This document shows, piece after piece, positions 36,306 through 48,590 of a stretch of 64,000 bases of DNA. Below the pieces are notes generated by a model. It was not told the origin of the DNA, did no database searches, and worked only from the letters and a program-made list of their open reading frames with translations. The DNA is from Zanthoxylum bungeanum (taxonomy: Eukaryota > Streptophyta > Magnoliopsida > Sapindales > Rutaceae), in NCBI GenBank assembly GCA_019454045.1, contig SKCR01017726.1, positions 107,370 to 171,369 on the forward strand. Reading direction: 5' to 3'. Each line of letters opens with the position of its first letter. Positions within the stretch are counted from its first letter, which is position 1. Position numbers and translations under genes: made by a program.

Positions 36306-38176
36306 CGTATGGACAAGGCAGACATGAAGGAAGTGAAGACGGACAAGGGTCCGACTTCAGGTATGTTTCTTATAAACATGTCCACTGCTGGTTTTAAAAT
36401 TAGATTTTAGATACTGGATGTGGTGCATAAATATATGTACTGATGTGCGGGATCTACTGATTAGCAGGAGATGGCTTCATTTGAGATCGACCTATGAGTC
36501 GGAAACAGGACATGAGTCGTTGTTTTGGCCGTAGAAACCTAAGTTTTGGAACTGCCATTTGGGCATGTACTTAAATTAGGAGACTGTTATAATGTATCTA
36601 GTTTGACTATGAACATTATCTCTGTATCTAGTTTAACTCATTGCGGGTATACCTTTATTTCCATAATACTAGATGTTTTGTTTATAAAGATGATATTGAG
36701 ATATACACATTAGATGTGAATAACAATATTTATATTTAGAATATAAATGAATCTCAAACATATAATATGATAAACAAAAGCTCAAACTTATAAATCTGTT
36801 GAGACTTAAAAGTGGCATTTTTGTCTGGGACACATTAACAAGACTCGTATATCCACACTTTCGAAGAGTGGATGCTAGGACGGATTCGATTCTAATTCAA
36901 ATGATGTCTACGAATCTAGTTTATTAGGCAACGTGCCTAAAACACATTTTACTTGGTAAAAGTGCAAGTGCCACCAATCTATTAGCCCTCGTTCATAGTG
37001 ACGTAAGTGGGCCCATGTCTAGCTAGGCTAGAGGTGGATTTGAATACTTCGTAACCTTTACGGATGTGGCATTGCGTTACAGTTATGTGTATCTTTTGAA
37101 ACACAAGTCGGAAACTTTTGAGTAATTTTAAGAGTTTCGACATGAAGTAGAAAACAGATTAGCAAAAGTATTAAAAACATTACGGTCAGACCATAGTGTA
37201 AAATACTTAAACATATAAGTTTCAAGATTACTTTAAAGAGTATGGTGTTCTTTCACAGTGGACTCCTCACGGGACACCTCAATTTGACGGTGTGTCCAAA
37301 CAGAGAAACTGAACTTTGTTGGACATGGTAAGGTTAATGATGAGTCGCTCTGAGATACCAATTTCCTTCACGGGATACACATTAAACAGTGCAATACTTA
37401 TTTTGAATAAGGTTCCATGAAAATCTGTTAAACAGACTTCATATTAGATATGAACAGGAAAGAAACCAGGTTTCTCATTCCTGAAGATTTGGGAATGCTG
37501 GGCATACGCTAAATGTTTGGATGGTACCAAACTAGAACCCAAATCTGATAAGTGCCTATTTGTAGGTTGTCATAGGGAAACCAAAGTATAGTACTTATAC
37601 AACTCACAAGAGAACAATGTAATTGTTGCTCTCCATGCGGTTTTCCTAAGAGGAATTCCTATATGCCGTGGTAAGTGGGAGGAAAGTAAAACTCGATGAA
37701 AATCAGAGTAATACTATTCCAGGCACCGAGTCCTCACGGAACACCAACAGTTCATCAGGGACGAAACTGTACCAATAATCTTCGAATACACAAGAACCGC
37801 GTAGGTCGGAGAGAGTCAGAAAACAACCTGGGGGGTATGGGTTTCTCATCTCACCTCATGTAGATATCAATCTTATTGAGGAAGACTAACCGGCTACGTA
37901 TGAGGAAGTGATACAAGGTATCGACTCCTTTTATAACAATGTGCAATGAAGTCCGAAATGGATTCCATGAATACCAACTAAGTTTGGACACTGGTTGATG
38001 TACCAGAAGGCATTGTGCCTATTGGTACTACATATGTCTTCAAGGAAGACATACATGGATGGCAACATACAAATGTACACAACTAGGCTTGTACAGAAAG
38101 GGTATCATCAACGACATAGTGTCGACTAAGACAAAACTTTTTCACTTGTTGCCATGATTAAATCCATTTGGATAAT
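36306..38176 (+). pseudogene. Dead pol of B, first part (protease, integrase, RT start)
   Basis: Protease appears as a damaged ILDTG-type segment near 36405-36425. The pre-integrase and integrase follow (WHF..LGHINKTRI near 36815; HSDVSGP and FVTFTDVA near 36995-37075). A C-terminal integrase piece near 37230-37310 (QWTPHGTPQFDGVS) is missing from A. RT starts near 37495, with FVGC and VIVALHAVFLRGIP. Around 38040-38170 the RT words VQKGY, SVDYD and MIKSI are readable. E interrupts at 38177. Confidence 0.85.
38172..38176. repeat. Target-site duplication of E, left copy
   Basis: ATAAT, repeated exactly at 45526-45530. The RT reading of B resumes across it. Confidence 0.95.
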
Positions 38177-38682
38177 TGTAGGCACTGCATTTTTGCATAT
38201 AAGTCCCTATGATGAGTCTCATTTGGAGACACTACCTTTTAAGTCACGGAGGTCACGGAAAACGGACATCGGAAGGGGAAATTCATAATGAACAAGGTTC
38301 ACTGTTTTCGTTCGTGCTACGTTCGTGTATACTTTCGAACGCCAAACAGATTGCGGGCGTTCGTGCCGCGTTCGAAGAGGCTTTCGAACGGTGTCGGTAA
38401 TTCTGGTTTTGCTGCTAGCCTCACATCAAGCCCAATTTGCCCAAGCCTTGGCCCACACGCCCAAGGCCACTTAAAACACATATTTAACACATGGTGAAAT
38501 AAAAAAAAATCTAAAAATCACATACCAAATTAAAATAAACATTAAAATCAATCAAATATCTTAACTCCCTAATTAAGATATTCACCCCCCAATTACACAA
38601 GATTCCTTCCTTTCATAAACCAATCAAAATATCTCCCTTATTTACTTGATTCCCTTCCTTACCTAGAAACCCTAGCCTTTGC

Positions 38683-38690
38683 CTATAAAA
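38683..38690 (+). promoter_or_regulatory. TATA box in the 5' LTR of E
   Basis: CTATAAAA in a pyrimidine-rich setting, followed about 30 bp on by a C/T-rich start region. The same signal is at 43643-43650 in the 3' LTR. Probably the element promoter. Confidence 0.65.
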
Positions 38691-39774
38691 AGAACCATTC
38701 ACCACCCTCCTCTAGGCTAGCTCATTCACACATATTCACACAAAGAAAAAAAGCCTATCCATTCACACCTAATATACTCAAGAAACAACCTAGAATTTTC
38801 CTCTCCTCCTCCTCCCTTTCCACCGAAAACAACACTCCCCATAAACACTCTCCATAACTGAAAATCACAGCCCCTATACAGCCCCCATAACCTCCAAAAA
38901 TCGCAGCCCTTTAGCCCTTAAAGACACCCAAGAACAGTAGCCTAAATTCAGCAAACATAGTGACCAGAAAATGTCACCGGAATAGCAACGAAAAACAGTA
39001 AAATCAACAACAAAAGATGGAGAACGACGACTCAAAACAGTAAGACAACGAACGAGAGCAGTGAACGAGTGAACCGGAAGAGTTGCGGAACATCCACCCT
39101 TCCGACGATCGTGTACCGTACATCCGAGAGGTGATTTAAAAGGTTAGACCTGATGGCACTTTTCTCATTAGTTTATATTCGTCTTTTGATTGTTTATTGA
39201 ATTCTATTCGCATGAGAGTCGTTTGTGGATGCATGTTGTGGCTTGAATGAAATGGAAAATGTGTCGCCTCTTGTGGTATATAGGATGGAAACCCGGACAT
39301 AAATTTTATAGCCGATTCTTAATGGACGGTAGTATGATATGTACTCGGGATACAACTCCACGTACCACTTGAGTAAACGGCACATTCTTTTATTTATGTT
39401 GCTTCGATTTATTTATTTTTCGTTATTTGAATTCTGCATGTTAATTTTGTATGTATGATACAATCGAGCGCATGGGCTTAGTAAGTCGGATTAAAGGTCC
39501 CCTATTTGGAGGGGTTAAAATCCTTTACCATGATGCTTTGCCGCGCCGATTAACGTATATTCGGTTGAATGTAAGATGTGTTCAATCGGGTATACGAAGT
39601 CTAAGGTTATTGTCTTTATTTTTATATGCATTGAGATAAGCGCATGGGCTTAGTAAGTGCGATGAAAGGTCCTCTAATTGAAGAGGTTAAAATCCTTTGC
39701 CACGATGCTTCGCCGCGCCTCGTATTTCGCTATTTTCTTTTTATGTATGTATTGCGTCACATTTTATGTATCAG

Positions 39775-39995
39775 GTCTGTTCCCGTTCGAACGTGTTATC
39801 GAACGCTATACGAACGTGAACCTTCTATTTCCCGTTCGAACGTGTTTTACAAACGCTACTCGAACGCGTATGCATTTTGTATCATCAGGTCTGGTACAGT
39901 TCGAACGTGTTATCAAACGCTACATGAACGCGAACCTTCTGTTTACCGTTCGAACGCGTTTACAAACGCTACACGAACGCGCACACACTGAACTA
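39775..39995 (+). repeat. TTCGAACG palindrome repeats in the E LTR
   Basis: Four units of about 55 bp, each with GTTCGAACG followed by an ACGAACGC-type inverted word, so each can fold. The 3' LTR has the matching set at 44740-44945. Confidence 0.85.
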
Positions 39996-40564
39996 AGTCT
40001 GTCTCATCATATTTCATGCATAATTGCCTTTTGGGTGATCTCTCTTGTATTATGTAGCCAGTCATATTATTTGTATTCCTGTATTTATCCATTCGATGTG
40101 TTCTTGGGATGATATTCAAGCATGATTAGGCTGTTAGCATGTTATTTGGTTAATATGTCCATGAGATAGTACTCAAGCATGATGAGGTTGTTCTTAGTTT
40201 TCCCTATCATATGATTGAGAAATGTTCATGAGATTGCCATGTGATGTTGTATGTTGTGATGATTAATTTCATGTATGTGGATTTAGAAGCATGATACTCT
40301 TGGAAATAAGTGTTACTTAGGCCTGATTAATTATTACACAAATCCTTTCATTACAAGTGACATAAGTAAGGGACCATTCTGAACCCAACGGTTTGAGGTC
40401 TTCCATTGCGAGGGGTGAGTGCGGCCTTAAATCTCATTTTCCCGGTTCACACCGGGTGGCGACTCTATTATTCTCCGGTTTAGTCCCTCGTGGCTACTCC
40501 GTACTCCCAACCGGGCCGCGAGCCCGGGACAGCATGCGTCGCCTAGTTCCTGTGTCCCACAGTC

Positions 40565-40582
40565 TGGCGACTCCACTGGGGA
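40565..40582 (+). other. Primer-binding site of E
   Basis: TGGCGACTCCACTGGGGA follows the LTR after 3 bp. This form is known from plant Ty3/gypsy elements of the Tat/Ogre kind. The primer tRNA is not asserted here. Confidence 0.8.
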
Positions 40583-41940
40583 TAGAGAATCGGCCCCGAA
40601 ATATTGTCTTGTAATGTTTGGATTTATGTTTGAATTGACCGTGTCTATAATGGATAAAATATGGGTTTAATCAAAGGCATTTTAAGGCTAGGTAATGGTT
40701 TGGTGTCTTCCTTCATTCACTACCTTTCTAGAATGAAAAGCTGTGAAGGCACCTATATAGCCATCTACTCGTAGCCTATTGTGATGGACTAATTTGGAGG
40801 ACTCATTGTTTATTCCTGACACCAAGCGATAAGAGCCTAAGAGGCTTGGGTATTTAAGTGAGCTTCGCTCCACCTTCCCTCTGGGGAATCTACAACGGGA
40901 AATCCATTTGACAGTCAGTCACACACCATAACTCATTGGCACGTACCTTAGTGTATAAAAAAGGGTGCGCTCACTTGGTCGCTCGAACCCTTGATTGGGG
41001 AGACCTAGTTGTGGGCCATCCTTCGCCGATGAGAGCCTTTGTCTACACTCTTGTGAACCCACCCATAGACCGGGGTTGTATGGTTAAAGTAACAATTATT
41101 TCCTTGAGTATGTGCTTGTGGACCATCCTCATTTGGATGCAGTTGGACCATTGTCAGAAATGCGGACTTGCTGGGCCATTTAAACTGGGGCGAGTTCGTA
41201 CCTTATGACCATTGGGCCCAAAGCTTCTGAAATGTTGATGGGCCATTCTGTAGAAATTATTGTTGTATGTTTGCATTATCTTTCTTTTATGCTTGTGTTT
41301 GGGAACATCGCCGTTTGGATCCATTTGGACCATTTGTCATGGGATATGGGCTTGTTGGGCCATTTAAACTGGGACAAGAACGTATTTTATGACGATTGGG
41401 CCAAAGGCTTCTAAGTGTTGATGGGCCACTTTATGCTTGTGTTTAGGAACATTATCATTTGGATACGATTGGGCTCCTTGCCATGAGATGTGAACTCGTT
41501 GGGCCATTTAAACTGGGACGCGTTCACTCCTATGAGAGTTAGCCCAAAAGCTTCTAAAATGATGCTGAGCCGATTTGTGTGAAAATTTTAATGAGTTGAT
41601 ATTTTTCTTGTATCGCATGCATCTCATGCATCACATGCACCTCATGCATACATGTACCATGTTAACCCTATTTTGTCTTGAAAGCCATCATAGATACCCG
41701 TTGGTTAGGGAAGAGGACAGACTTGTCAAAAGACCGAGCAGCCACCAAGAAAACTGGCAGAAGACCTAGCCCAACGGGATAGGAAACTCAATCATGCATG
41801 CATGCATACACGTAACATATTTGCATCCTTTTTGTGTTTGTTCTGTTTTGTAATAACAAATTTCAAAGGAGAAAAAAAGAAAATATCAAATGCAAGCCAA
41901 CCAGAAGCAGCAACAGTATAATGACAGCAGTCTTCAGGAA
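40583..41940 (+). other. Leader of E with three degenerate ~145-185-bp repeats
   Basis: No gene is seen. Between about 41090 and 41570 a unit marked by GGGCCATTTAAACTGGG recurs at about 41176, 41359 and 41503. Near 41684 the bases GCCATCATAGATACCCGTTG match the start of the F segment seen on - at 64000. They probably mark the junction where coding sequence was lost from E. Confidence 0.7.
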
Positions 41941-41944
41941 TGAA

Positions 41945-42480
41945 TCACAGGGGTGAGGCCCATATCAGTACCAGTCTGGGGGTGAGGCCCACGTCAGTAT
42001 CAGTTTGGGGATGAGTCCCAGGGCCGAGGCCCACATCCGTATCAGTTTGGGGATGAGTCCTGAGGGTCGAGGCCCACATCAGTATCAGCTAGGGGCAAGA
42101 CCCATATCAATATCAGTTGGGGCGAGGCCAGCGTCAGTATCAGTTAGGGGGTGAGGCCCACATCAGTACCAGTTTGGGGCGAGGCCCACATCAGTAACAG
42201 TGTTGGGGCGAGGCCCACATCAGTTTAAGGGCAATGCCCACATCAGCATCAACCTGGGGGCGAAGCCCATATCAGTATCAGCATGGGGGCGAAGCTCATA
42301 TCAGTATCAGTCTGGGGGCGAGGCCCACATCCTTATCAGCATCAGTCTGGCCGGGTATGGCACTCTGGGGGCGAGGCCCACATCCTTATTAGCATCAGTC
42401 TAGCCGGGTATGGCACTCTAAGGGCGAGGCCCACATTAACATCAGATCAATTTTACCAGGTACGACACTCCGGGTATGGA
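41945..42480 (+). repeat. Tandem repeats of E, ~28-36-bp family
   Basis: Copies of a unit containing GGGGCGAGGCCCACATCAGT and ATCAGT, irregular in length. The same family, in the same orientation relative to the element, forms 59925-60840 in F. GGTATGGCACTC-type words appear from 42350. Confidence 0.92.
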
Positions 42481-43000
42481 GATACATAATCAGTTTTGCC
42501 AGGAATGACACTCTAAGAATGGAAGCACAGTTCGAGAATGAACAAGCCGGGAATGGCACTCCAAGAATGGAAACACAGTTCGAGAATGAACAAGCCGGGA
42601 ATGACACTCCAAGAATGGAAGCATAGTTCGAGAATGAACAAGCCGGGAATGGCACTCCAAGATTGGAAACACAGTTCGGGAATGAACAAGCCGAGAATGA
42701 CAATCCAAGAATGGAGCAAAGTTCGAGAATGAACAAGCCAAGAATGGCGATCCAAGAATGGAGTATAGTTCAAGAATGAACAAGCCGAGAATGGCAATCA
42801 AAGAATGGAACAAGTCGAGAATGGAAATCCAAGAATGGAGCAGAGTTTGAGAATGAACAAGCCGATAATGGCACTCCAGGAATGGAAACAGGTTCGGGAA
42901 TGGACCGCATCACAGTAACGGTTCGAGAATGGACCACCTCTTATCGAAACGGTCCGAAAATGGACCACCTCTCCTCAACTTGGTTCGAGAATGGACCACC
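42481..43000 (+). repeat. Tandem repeats of E, ~59-bp family
   Basis: Units contain GAGAATGAACAAGCC and GAATGGCACTCCAAGAATGG. They are regular from 42530 to 42720, then shorter and more diverged to about 43000. The open frames across them in several phases are by-products. Confidence 0.92.
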
Positions 43001-43121
43001 TCACAACAAAATCGACGCAACACAACAGTAAGTTAAGCAACAGCTGGCGAGCCAGGTAAGTGAAAATGCATTGCATAACTTTGATATGATTGTCACTGTT
43101 ACACATTACACAAGTCCCATC

Positions 43122-43135
43122 AAAGTGGGGGCGAC
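43122..43135 (+). other. Polypurine tract of E
   Basis: AAAGTGGGGGCGAC directly precedes the 3' LTR. F has the same tract on - at 58860-58878. Confidence 0.85.
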
Positions 43136-45525
43136 TGTAGGCACTGAATTTTTGCATATAAGTCCCTATGATGAGTCTCATTTGGAGACACTACCTTTTA
43201 AGTCATGGAGGTCACGGAAAACGGACATCGGAAGGGGAAATTCATAATGAACAAGGTTCACTGTTTTCATTCGTGCTAAGTTCGTGTATACGTTTGAACG
43301 CCAAACAGATTGCGGGCGTTCGTGCCGCGTTAGAAGAGGAGTTCGAACGGTGTTGGTAATTTTGGTTTTGCTGCGAGCCTCACATCAAGCCCAATTAGCC
43401 CAAGCCTTGGCCCACACGCCCAAGCCCACTTAAAACACATATTTAACACACATGGTGAAATCAAAAAAATCTAAAAATCACATACCAAATTAAAATAAAC
43501 ATTAAAATCAATCAAATATCTTAACTCCCTAATTAAGATATTCACCCCCCAATTACACAAGATTCCTTCCTTTCATAAACCAATCAAAATATCTCCCTTA
43601 TTTACTTGATTCCCTTCCTTACCTAGAAACCCTAGCCTTTGCCTATAAAAAGAACCATTCACCACCCTCCTCTAGGCTAGCTCATTCACACATATTCACA
43701 TAAAGAAAAAAAAGCCTCTCCATTCACACCTAATATACTCAAGAAACAACCTAGAATTTTCCTCTCCTCCTCCTCCCTTTCCACCGAAAACAACACTCCC
43801 CATAAACACTCTCCATAACTGAAAATCACAGCCCCTATACAGCCCCAATAACCTCCAAAAATCGCAGCCCTTTAGTCCTTAAAGACACCCAAGAACAGTA
43901 GCCTAAATTCAGCAAACATAGTGACCAGAAAATGTCACCGGAAGAGCAGCGAAATACAGTAAAAACAACAGTAAAAGATGGAGAACGATGACTCAAAACA
44001 GTAAGACAACGAACGAGAGCAGTGAACCAGTGAACCGGAAGAGTTGCGGAGCATCCACCCTTCCGACGATCGTGTACCGTACATCCGAGAGGTGATTTAA
44101 AAGGTTAGACCTGAGGGAACTTTTCTCATTAGTTTATATTCGTCTTTTGATTGTTTATTGAATTCTATTCGCATGAGAGTCGTTTGTGGATGCATGTTGT
44201 GGCTTGAATGAAATGGAAAATGTGTCGCCTCTTGTGGTATATAGGATGGAAACCCGGACATAAATTTTATAGCCGATTCTTAATGGACGGTAGTATGATC
44301 TGTACTCGGGATACAACTCCACGTACCACTTGAGTAAACGGCACATTCTTTTGTTTTATGTTGCTTCGATTTATTTATTTTTCGTTATTTGAATTCTGCA
44401 TGTTAATTTTGTATGTATGATACAATCGAGCGCATGGGCTTAGTAAGTCGGATTAAAGGTCCCCTATTTGGAGGGGTTAAAATCCTTTACCACGATGCTT
44501 TGCCGCGCCGATTAACGTATATTCGGTTGAATGTAAGATGTGTTCAATCGGGTATACGAAGTCTAAGGTTATTGCATTTATTTTTATATGCATTGAGATA
44601 AGCGCATGGGCTTAGTAAGTGCGATGAAAGCTCCTCTAATTGAAGAGGTTAAAATCCTTTGCCACGCTTTGCTTCGCCGCGCCTCGTATTTTGATATTTG
44701 CATTTTATGTATGTATTGCGTCACATTTTATGCATCAGGTCTATTCCCATTCGAACGCGTTATCCAACGCTATACGAACGCGAACCTTCTGTTTTCCGTT
44801 AGAACGCGTTTTACAAACGCTAATCGAACGCGTATGCATTTTGTATCATCAGGTTTGGTACTGTTCGAACGCGTTATCAAATGCTACACGAATTCGAACC
44901 TTCTATTTACCGTTCGAACGCGTTTACGAACGCTACACGAACGCGCACACACTGAACTAAGTCTGTCTCATCATATTTCATGCATAATTGCCTTTTGGGT
45001 GATCTCTCTTGTATTATGTAGCCAATCATATTATTTGTATTCCTGCATTTATCCATTCGATGTGTTCTTGGGATGATATTCAAGCATGATTAGGCTGTTA
45101 GCATGTTATTTGGTTAATATGTCCATGAGATAGTACTCAAGCATGATGAGGTGTTCTTAGTTTTCCCTATCATATGATTGAGAAATGTTCATGAGATTGT
45201 CATGTGATGTTGTATGTTGTGATGATTAATTTCATGCATGTGGATTTAGAAGCATGATACTCTTGGAAATAAGTGTTACTTAGGCCTGATTAAATTATTA
45301 CACAAATCCTTTCATTACAAGTGACATAAGTAATGGACCATTCCGAACCCAACGGTTTGAGGTCTTCCATTGCGAGGGGTGAGTGCGGCCTTAAATCTCA
45401 TTTTCCCGGTTCACACCTGGTGGCGACTCCATTATTCTCTGGTTCAGTCCCCCGTGGCTACTCCGTACTCCCAACCTGGTCGCGAGCCCGGGACAACATG
45501 CGTCACCCAGTTCCTGTGTCCCACA
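43136..45525 (+). repeat. 3' LTR of E
   Basis: 2390 bp, nearly identical to 38177-40561, ending CCCACA, with TATA at 43643-43650. A 152-codon frame that begins here and runs into B (45370-45828) is an accident of the insertion. Confidence 0.95.
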
Positions 45526-46623
45526 ATAATGCTTGCTACTGTTGCATATTTCATTTATGAAATATGGCACATGGACGTCAAAACCGCTTTCCTTAACGGA
45601 AACCTTTTGGAGGATGTTTATCAACATCCTGACGGTTTTGTCATACCCAAACATGCGAACAAGGTTTGCAAGTTAAATCGATCCATTTATGGATTGAAGC
45701 AAACATTTTGTTATTGGAACCAACAATTTGATGAGATCATAATGGTATATGATTTCATTCAAAACGAATATGATTCTTGTGTATATAAGAAGGTTAGTGG
45801 GAGTGCACTGACAATGAATGTCCTATAAGTTGATGATGTATTGCTTCTTAGCAATAACATTCCCATAAAATAATCGGTGAAAGCATGGCTTTCATTAAAA
45901 TTCTCCATGGAATACCTGGGAGAAACAGACTTTATTCTAAGAATAAAGATCTACTGGGATAGATCTAGAAAGCTGCTAACAACCCTCCCAGAGCTCGTAC
46001 ATTTTTGAAATGTATATGACCTGTTGTCTCATATGCTTTGAGCATATGTAGACGCTATAAGGCCAATCTAGGTAATGGTCACTGGATTGATGTAAAGAAC
46101 ATCATTGAGTATCTTAGACGAACTAAGGATGCTTTATTAATTTGTGGAGAATAAGAACTTGAGGTGACTAGGTTCACCGCTGCAAGTTTCCAAACCGACA
46201 AAGACGACTTTAAGTCGCAATAAGGGTACATATTTAGTTTGAATAACGGAACAATGAGCTGGGAATCTTCCAAGCAAGATACTGTTGCCGAATAAATAAT
46301 AAAAGCGGAACATTGCTGCAGTTGAGGCAGCAAAAGAAGCATTTTGGATCTATATAATCCTAATTGGATTAGGTATAGTTCTGTTAGCAGCTGAGCTAGG
46401 CTACAACACAGGCTAAGGAACCACGGTCTCATCAATGATCTAAGTATGTATTTTGACTAATTCATCTGATTCGTTCGATCATACATTGTGGCGATGTGAT
46501 GATCGAATAAAACGCATCAGATGATAACATTGCAAATTCGCTGACGAAAACCGTTTCTCAGCAGAAGTTTGAGCGACCCGTACATAGTTCAGGTGTAGGA
46601 CACTTGTGTGATTGTCTATAGGC
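45526..46623 (+). pseudogene. Dead pol of B, second part (RT core and RNase H)
   Basis: RT resumes after E: YEIWHMDVKTAFLNG, then VYQHPDGFV, KLNRSIYGLKQ and FDEIIMVYDF, all standard copia RT. At the polymerase catalytic YVDD the tyrosine codon is TAA (45826-45828), leaving stop-VDD. RNase H words follow near 46180-46380 (FTAASFQTD, SWESSKQDTVAE), with stops and frameshifts shared with A. This stretch is missing in A between 5330 and 5340. Confidence 0.9.
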
Positions 46624-46635
46624 CAAGTGGGAAAT
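46624..46635 (+). other. Polypurine tract of B
   Basis: CAAGTGGGAAAT just before the 3' LTR. Confidence 0.8.
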
Positions 46636-48585
46636 TGTTGGACAATTATGACCAATAGCATCACTAGTTGTACAGAACATGGTGTTGTTGTACAAATTAA
46701 CTATGTGACAAAGGAAATTGCTCTTTTATCATTTGTAATTGGATTACCGAGATATATAAATGATAAAAGTCCATATGATTAGTACCAGATTAATAAGATA
46801 TGAGACAGTATTAATCCACGTAAGGTTTAATCATTAAATATCCCTAGTCGTAGTATTATCGAGACTGGACATCGATAATGCGAAATAGACTAGTATTACA
46901 CTTGTGCGTGTTATGGAAACGTAACGACATAGTTCTCATATATTTGGATATTGGATACTCATGCAAGTGTAATAGGAAGTTCTATTTATCGATGGTACAG
47001 AAACAGCTTCGCTCTGGATAGACCATCGGAATCGCATTGGTAGTATGACTATGTGTAAATGGGAATCCGAATCAGGGTAGGTGTATTTGGTCTTATCCTG
47101 AGACTTGCATCGCTAATACTTGCGACAATCAGTATACTTTGGTTTTGATCGTCCGGGGCTTTAACAGGTTCTGTGTATGCCTCTTCTGGGTATACTGAGA
47201 ATTGTAGTGTATTGGGTGTGATGTCAAGATGGAAGTATCACTTCAGTCATATGGAGATGATGATCACGTAGGATACCGAACTAGTACTCTTAAGTACTGC
47301 AGTCATCGGGATAATATGACTAGGTCATGATTATTCGATTATAGAGACTAGTTACCAGAGATCCGATATATGCTTCGTACGGGGCAGACACAATTCCAGC
47401 CCTAGGCCTAGCATGTGATATCGATACTAGATCGTTATACGCAATAGTTAGTATACTACGCCTGTTATAAATTATATATTCCTTAAAGAATATTTCTGGA
47501 GAATTGGGTAGGCACCGCGCTTTGCTAGAAGCCAACCATGTCTTGTAAATCAGTAAGAATGTGGTACAGGGTACGCACATGTTCGGCGGCCGGATTTACT
47601 GCCAATATATCCAGGGATCTCATGGGTCGCTTCCCGAAGATTCACCGATGACGTATGACTCGAGCATAATTAATCTAGGATTAATTATGAGAGAGAGAAA
47701 ATTAATCTATGATTAATTATGGCGAGAATTTATCTGGGATAAAATTCGATTAGAAGAGAGAGAACAATTAATTTGGAATTAATCGAATAAAATAATATAT
47801 TCGATATATTAAATGAAATTGGATTTCAAAGCGGAATTAAAATTGGATTTTAATTCGGGCAAACGAATTGATTTAGAATTAATTCGAGAGCGACTTTCGT
47901 AATAATTTTACGAGGCATTATTATTTAATTAAATTTGATTTAATTAAGTCGCAACGAAAAATTCGTTAATTCGGAATTAACGAACCCGAGCCCGAGCGAA
48001 GTTGCGCGTTGAGATTGTTCGACGTAAATTTGGAATTTACAAGTGGTGGGACCCACTTGACTTACATCACAAGTTTGACATGTGATGGAAGTTGTTTTAG
48101 CTTGAGTGTAAAACTTGCTTTGCTTGTTTTTTACTCAATACAATCTCAACACACTTTGTATTTGTTTATTCATTTTTTGAATGACTAATACCAAATCTTG
48201 GATTTGGTATATCATGTTTTTGATTTTAGAAGTCAAACACACAACACAACAATTGCAACATCTCTCTCTCTCAACCACCAAAGCCGAGAGCCTCTCTTCT
48301 CCCCTTAGAAATTTTGTTTCAAAATTTCTTCTTGCTAGCACATCAATGGAGTCTACAAAAGTATTAGGGAAACTATCCCCTTGAGTTTGGAATTCAAAGA
48401 TTCAAGCTTGGAGCTAAACCATTCATACAAAGAGGAGCTTGAAGCACTACCCAAAGGAGCAAAATTTTGTTATCTACACATCCATATAGCCGATCAAAGT
48501 GAGTATCCTTTCCGCAACTTACTTTGTTAATTTACACAAATTTTATGCTTAATATATCATTGGCATGTTCTAGGAGAACCCAACA
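46636..48585 (+). repeat. 3' LTR of B
   Basis: 1950 bp, starting TGTTGGACAATT and ending CCCAACA, with TATATAAA at 46753-46760. Differences from the 5' LTR are scattered substitutions and small indels. The 3-nt-loop palindromes at 47660-48060 are present in both. Confidence 0.95.
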
Positions 48586-48590
48586 GTTGC
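48586..48590. repeat. Target-site duplication of B, right copy
   Basis: GTTGC, identical to 18366-18370. Confidence 0.95.

Larger units (their letters stand above)
38177..40561 (+). repeat. 5' LTR of E
   Basis: 2385 bp. TATA-type CTATAAAA lies at 38683-38690. Bases 39451-39720 contain a duplicated segment of about 175 bp (shared word GCGCATGGGCTTAGTAAGT). Bases 39775-39995 contain four units built on the palindrome TTCGAACG. Short frames here are not genes. Confidence 0.95.
38177..45525 (+). mobile_element. Non-autonomous Ty3/gypsy-type element E
   Basis: Two LTRs (38177-40561 and 43136-45525; TGTAGG...CCCACA), a PBS of the TGGCGACTCC type, a purine tract and perfect ATAAT duplications define a complete 7.35-kb element. 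The 2.6-kb interior holds no gag or pol, only a leader and tandem repeats. The LTRs are nearly identical in length and sequence, so E is young. It is a relative of F: LTR ends, PPT, the 'GCCATCATAGAT' region and the repeat families are shared. It must be mobilised by enzymes of another element. Confidence 0.95.
18371..48585 (+). mobile_element. Ty1/copia LTR retrotransposon B, about 30 kb with nested guests
   Basis: B has a 5' LTR (18371-20312), iMet PBS, a dead internal region, purine tract and 3' LTR (46636-48585), bounded by GTTGC duplications. Its internal region is interrupted by copia relic D (20450-33553) and gypsy element E (38177-45525). Without these it would be about 9.8 kb. It is a sister of A, with LTRs about 360 bp shorter but aligning over most of their length. 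No reading frame longer than a domain fragment survives. Confidence 0.95.

Noticed and set aside
42395..42813. Several overlapping frames in the E repeats
   Set aside because: All are repeat translations in different phases.
45370..45828. 152-codon frame across the E/B junction
   Set aside because: It starts in the E LTR and runs by chance into the RT of B. Only the RT part is meaningful and it is listed under B.
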